DNA of 7,546 nucleotides from DRGV01 sp018903055 [NCBI: bacterium]. Lineage in GTDB: Bacteria; UBP18; UBA7526. The notes beneath the pieces were generated by a model. It was not told where the DNA came from and made no database searches. It was given only the letters and a program-made list of their open reading frames with translations. Of this stretch, positions 7,135-7,546 are shown in pieces (the stretch's first letter is position 1; each line of letters starts with the position of its first letter). The translations under genes and the position numbers were made by a program. The stretch covers positions 1-7,546 of the forward strand of contig JAHIPW010000099.1 of NCBI GenBank assembly GCA_018903055.1, in the 5' to 3' direction.

Positions 7135-7420
7135 ACTTTATGATTGCCAGGATATCCTCTTCCTTTAAGATGAGATATTCCTCGCCCTCTAACTTTATCT
7201 CTGTTCCTCCGTACTTACTGTAAAGAACCTTGTCTCCCTTCTTCACCTCTAAGGGGACAACTTTTCCATCTTCAAGCATCTTTCCCTTTCCTACCTCAAC
7301 CACTTTTCCTTCCTGGGGCTTCTCCTTAGCAGTATCGGGAATGATGATTCCTCCCTTCTTTACCTCTTTGGGCTCCAGAGGCTTTACCAGCACTCTATCT
7401 CCTAATGGTTTAATGGCCAT
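7133..7420 (-). CDS. groES: Co-chaperonin GroES (Hsp10)
   Basis: This is the 10 kDa lid of the GroEL chamber, a cytoplasmic seven-subunit ring. The protein has 95 residues, the normal size. It begins [19 protein letters not shown], the signature N-terminus. The mobile loop that grips GroEL is at about residues 18-33 and includes the hydrophobic GGIIIPDTA. The core strands ([25 protein letters not shown]) and the C-terminal [14 protein letters not shown] pattern are intact. ATG at 7420 is chosen because AAGGAGGTG ends five bases upstream. It is the first gene of the groES-groEL operon. No CIRCE-type inverted repeat (TTAGCACTC-N9-GAGTGCTAA) is seen in the 126 bases upstream that the window contains; the leader carries CACGGAT repeats instead. 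Confidence 0.99.
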
Positions 7421-7425
7421 ATTAA

Positions 7426-7434
7426 CACCTCCTT
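7426..7434 (-). promoter_or_regulatory. Ribosome binding site of groES
   Basis: AAGGAGGTG on the minus strand, a near-full anti-16S complement, five bases before the ATG at 7420. Confidence 0.85.
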
Positions 7435-7439
7435 TTACA

Positions 7440-7490
7440 CACGGATAATCACGGATTCTTTACGGATGATCACTGATTTATCCGTGTCAA
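7440..7490. repeat. CACGGAT repeats in the groES leader, with a lone TTGACA
   Basis: CACGGAT occurs at 7440-7446 and 7450-7456, TACGGAT at 7461-7467 and the inverse ATCCGTG at 7480-7486. This is the same family as in the groES-groEL spacer. On the minus strand TTGACA (7490-7485) spans the junction with the 59-bp repeat and could be a -35 box, but no good -10 follows at 15-18 bases, so I do not call a promoter. Confidence 0.65.
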
Positions 7491-7546
7491 TGCTTAATAT
7501 TAAACGGCGCACTTCGTTCTCCGCCGTTGATGATTAAATATTAATC
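7488..7546 (-). repeat. 59-bp hairpin repeat, copy D2, cut by the window end
   Basis: This is the reverse complement of 3673-3731 without a mismatch over all 59 bases. It runs to the last base of the window, so the full repeat may be longer. It lies upstream of groES. Confidence 0.9.

Overview
This window is bacterial chromosomal DNA. It carries the 5' part of dnaE (replicative DNA polymerase III alpha), a membrane-anchored thermonuclease-type protein, an unrecognised 51-residue protein and the groES-groEL chaperonin pair. The organism cannot be named from the sequence. The base composition is moderate, the Shine-Dalgarno sites are strong (GGAGG), the intergenic DNA is full of short repeats, and dnaE holds an intein. 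Together these would fit an uncultivated or environmental bacterium, but that is inference.

Layout. Positions 1-3242 (minus strand) are dnaE running off the left edge. Its first 748 codons encode the PHP domain and the polymerase palm. At the motif GYGFNK the reading frame passes without a stop into an intein (998 down to the window edge) that carries two LAGLIDADG homing-endonuclease motifs; its C-terminal splice junction lies outside the window. Positions 3243-3986 are a long non-coding stretch. It holds a candidate dnaE promoter, a minus-strand terminator, two inverted copies of a 58-bp hairpin repeat, one copy of a related 59-bp repeat, and a 26-codon open frame resembling the start of a BON domain and cut off by that 59-bp repeat. 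Positions 3987-4658 (plus) encode the nuclease. Positions 4662-4888 are a tandem array of four hairpin-bearing repeat units lying between the nuclease and a convergent 51-codon gene (5042-4887, minus). A strong intrinsic terminator (5059-5095) separates that small gene from groEL. Positions 5096-5354 are repeat-rich with no convincing gene. groEL (6977-5355) and groES (7420-7133) form a minus-strand operon whose spacer and leader are filled with CACGGAT-type repeats. The window ends in a second, inverted copy of the 59-bp repeat.

How the parts relate. groES and groEL make the co-chaperonin and chaperonin of one folding machine. dnaE must excise its intein by protein splicing to give a working polymerase. 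The remaining theme is repeats: a modular family whose hairpins nearly all keep the same CGAAG apex sits in the leaders of dnaE and the nuclease, behind the nuclease, and at the end of the small gene. Its 59-bp variant bounds the nuclease-groESL block in inverted orientation. No CRISPR array, tRNA, rRNA or complete insertion sequence was seen.
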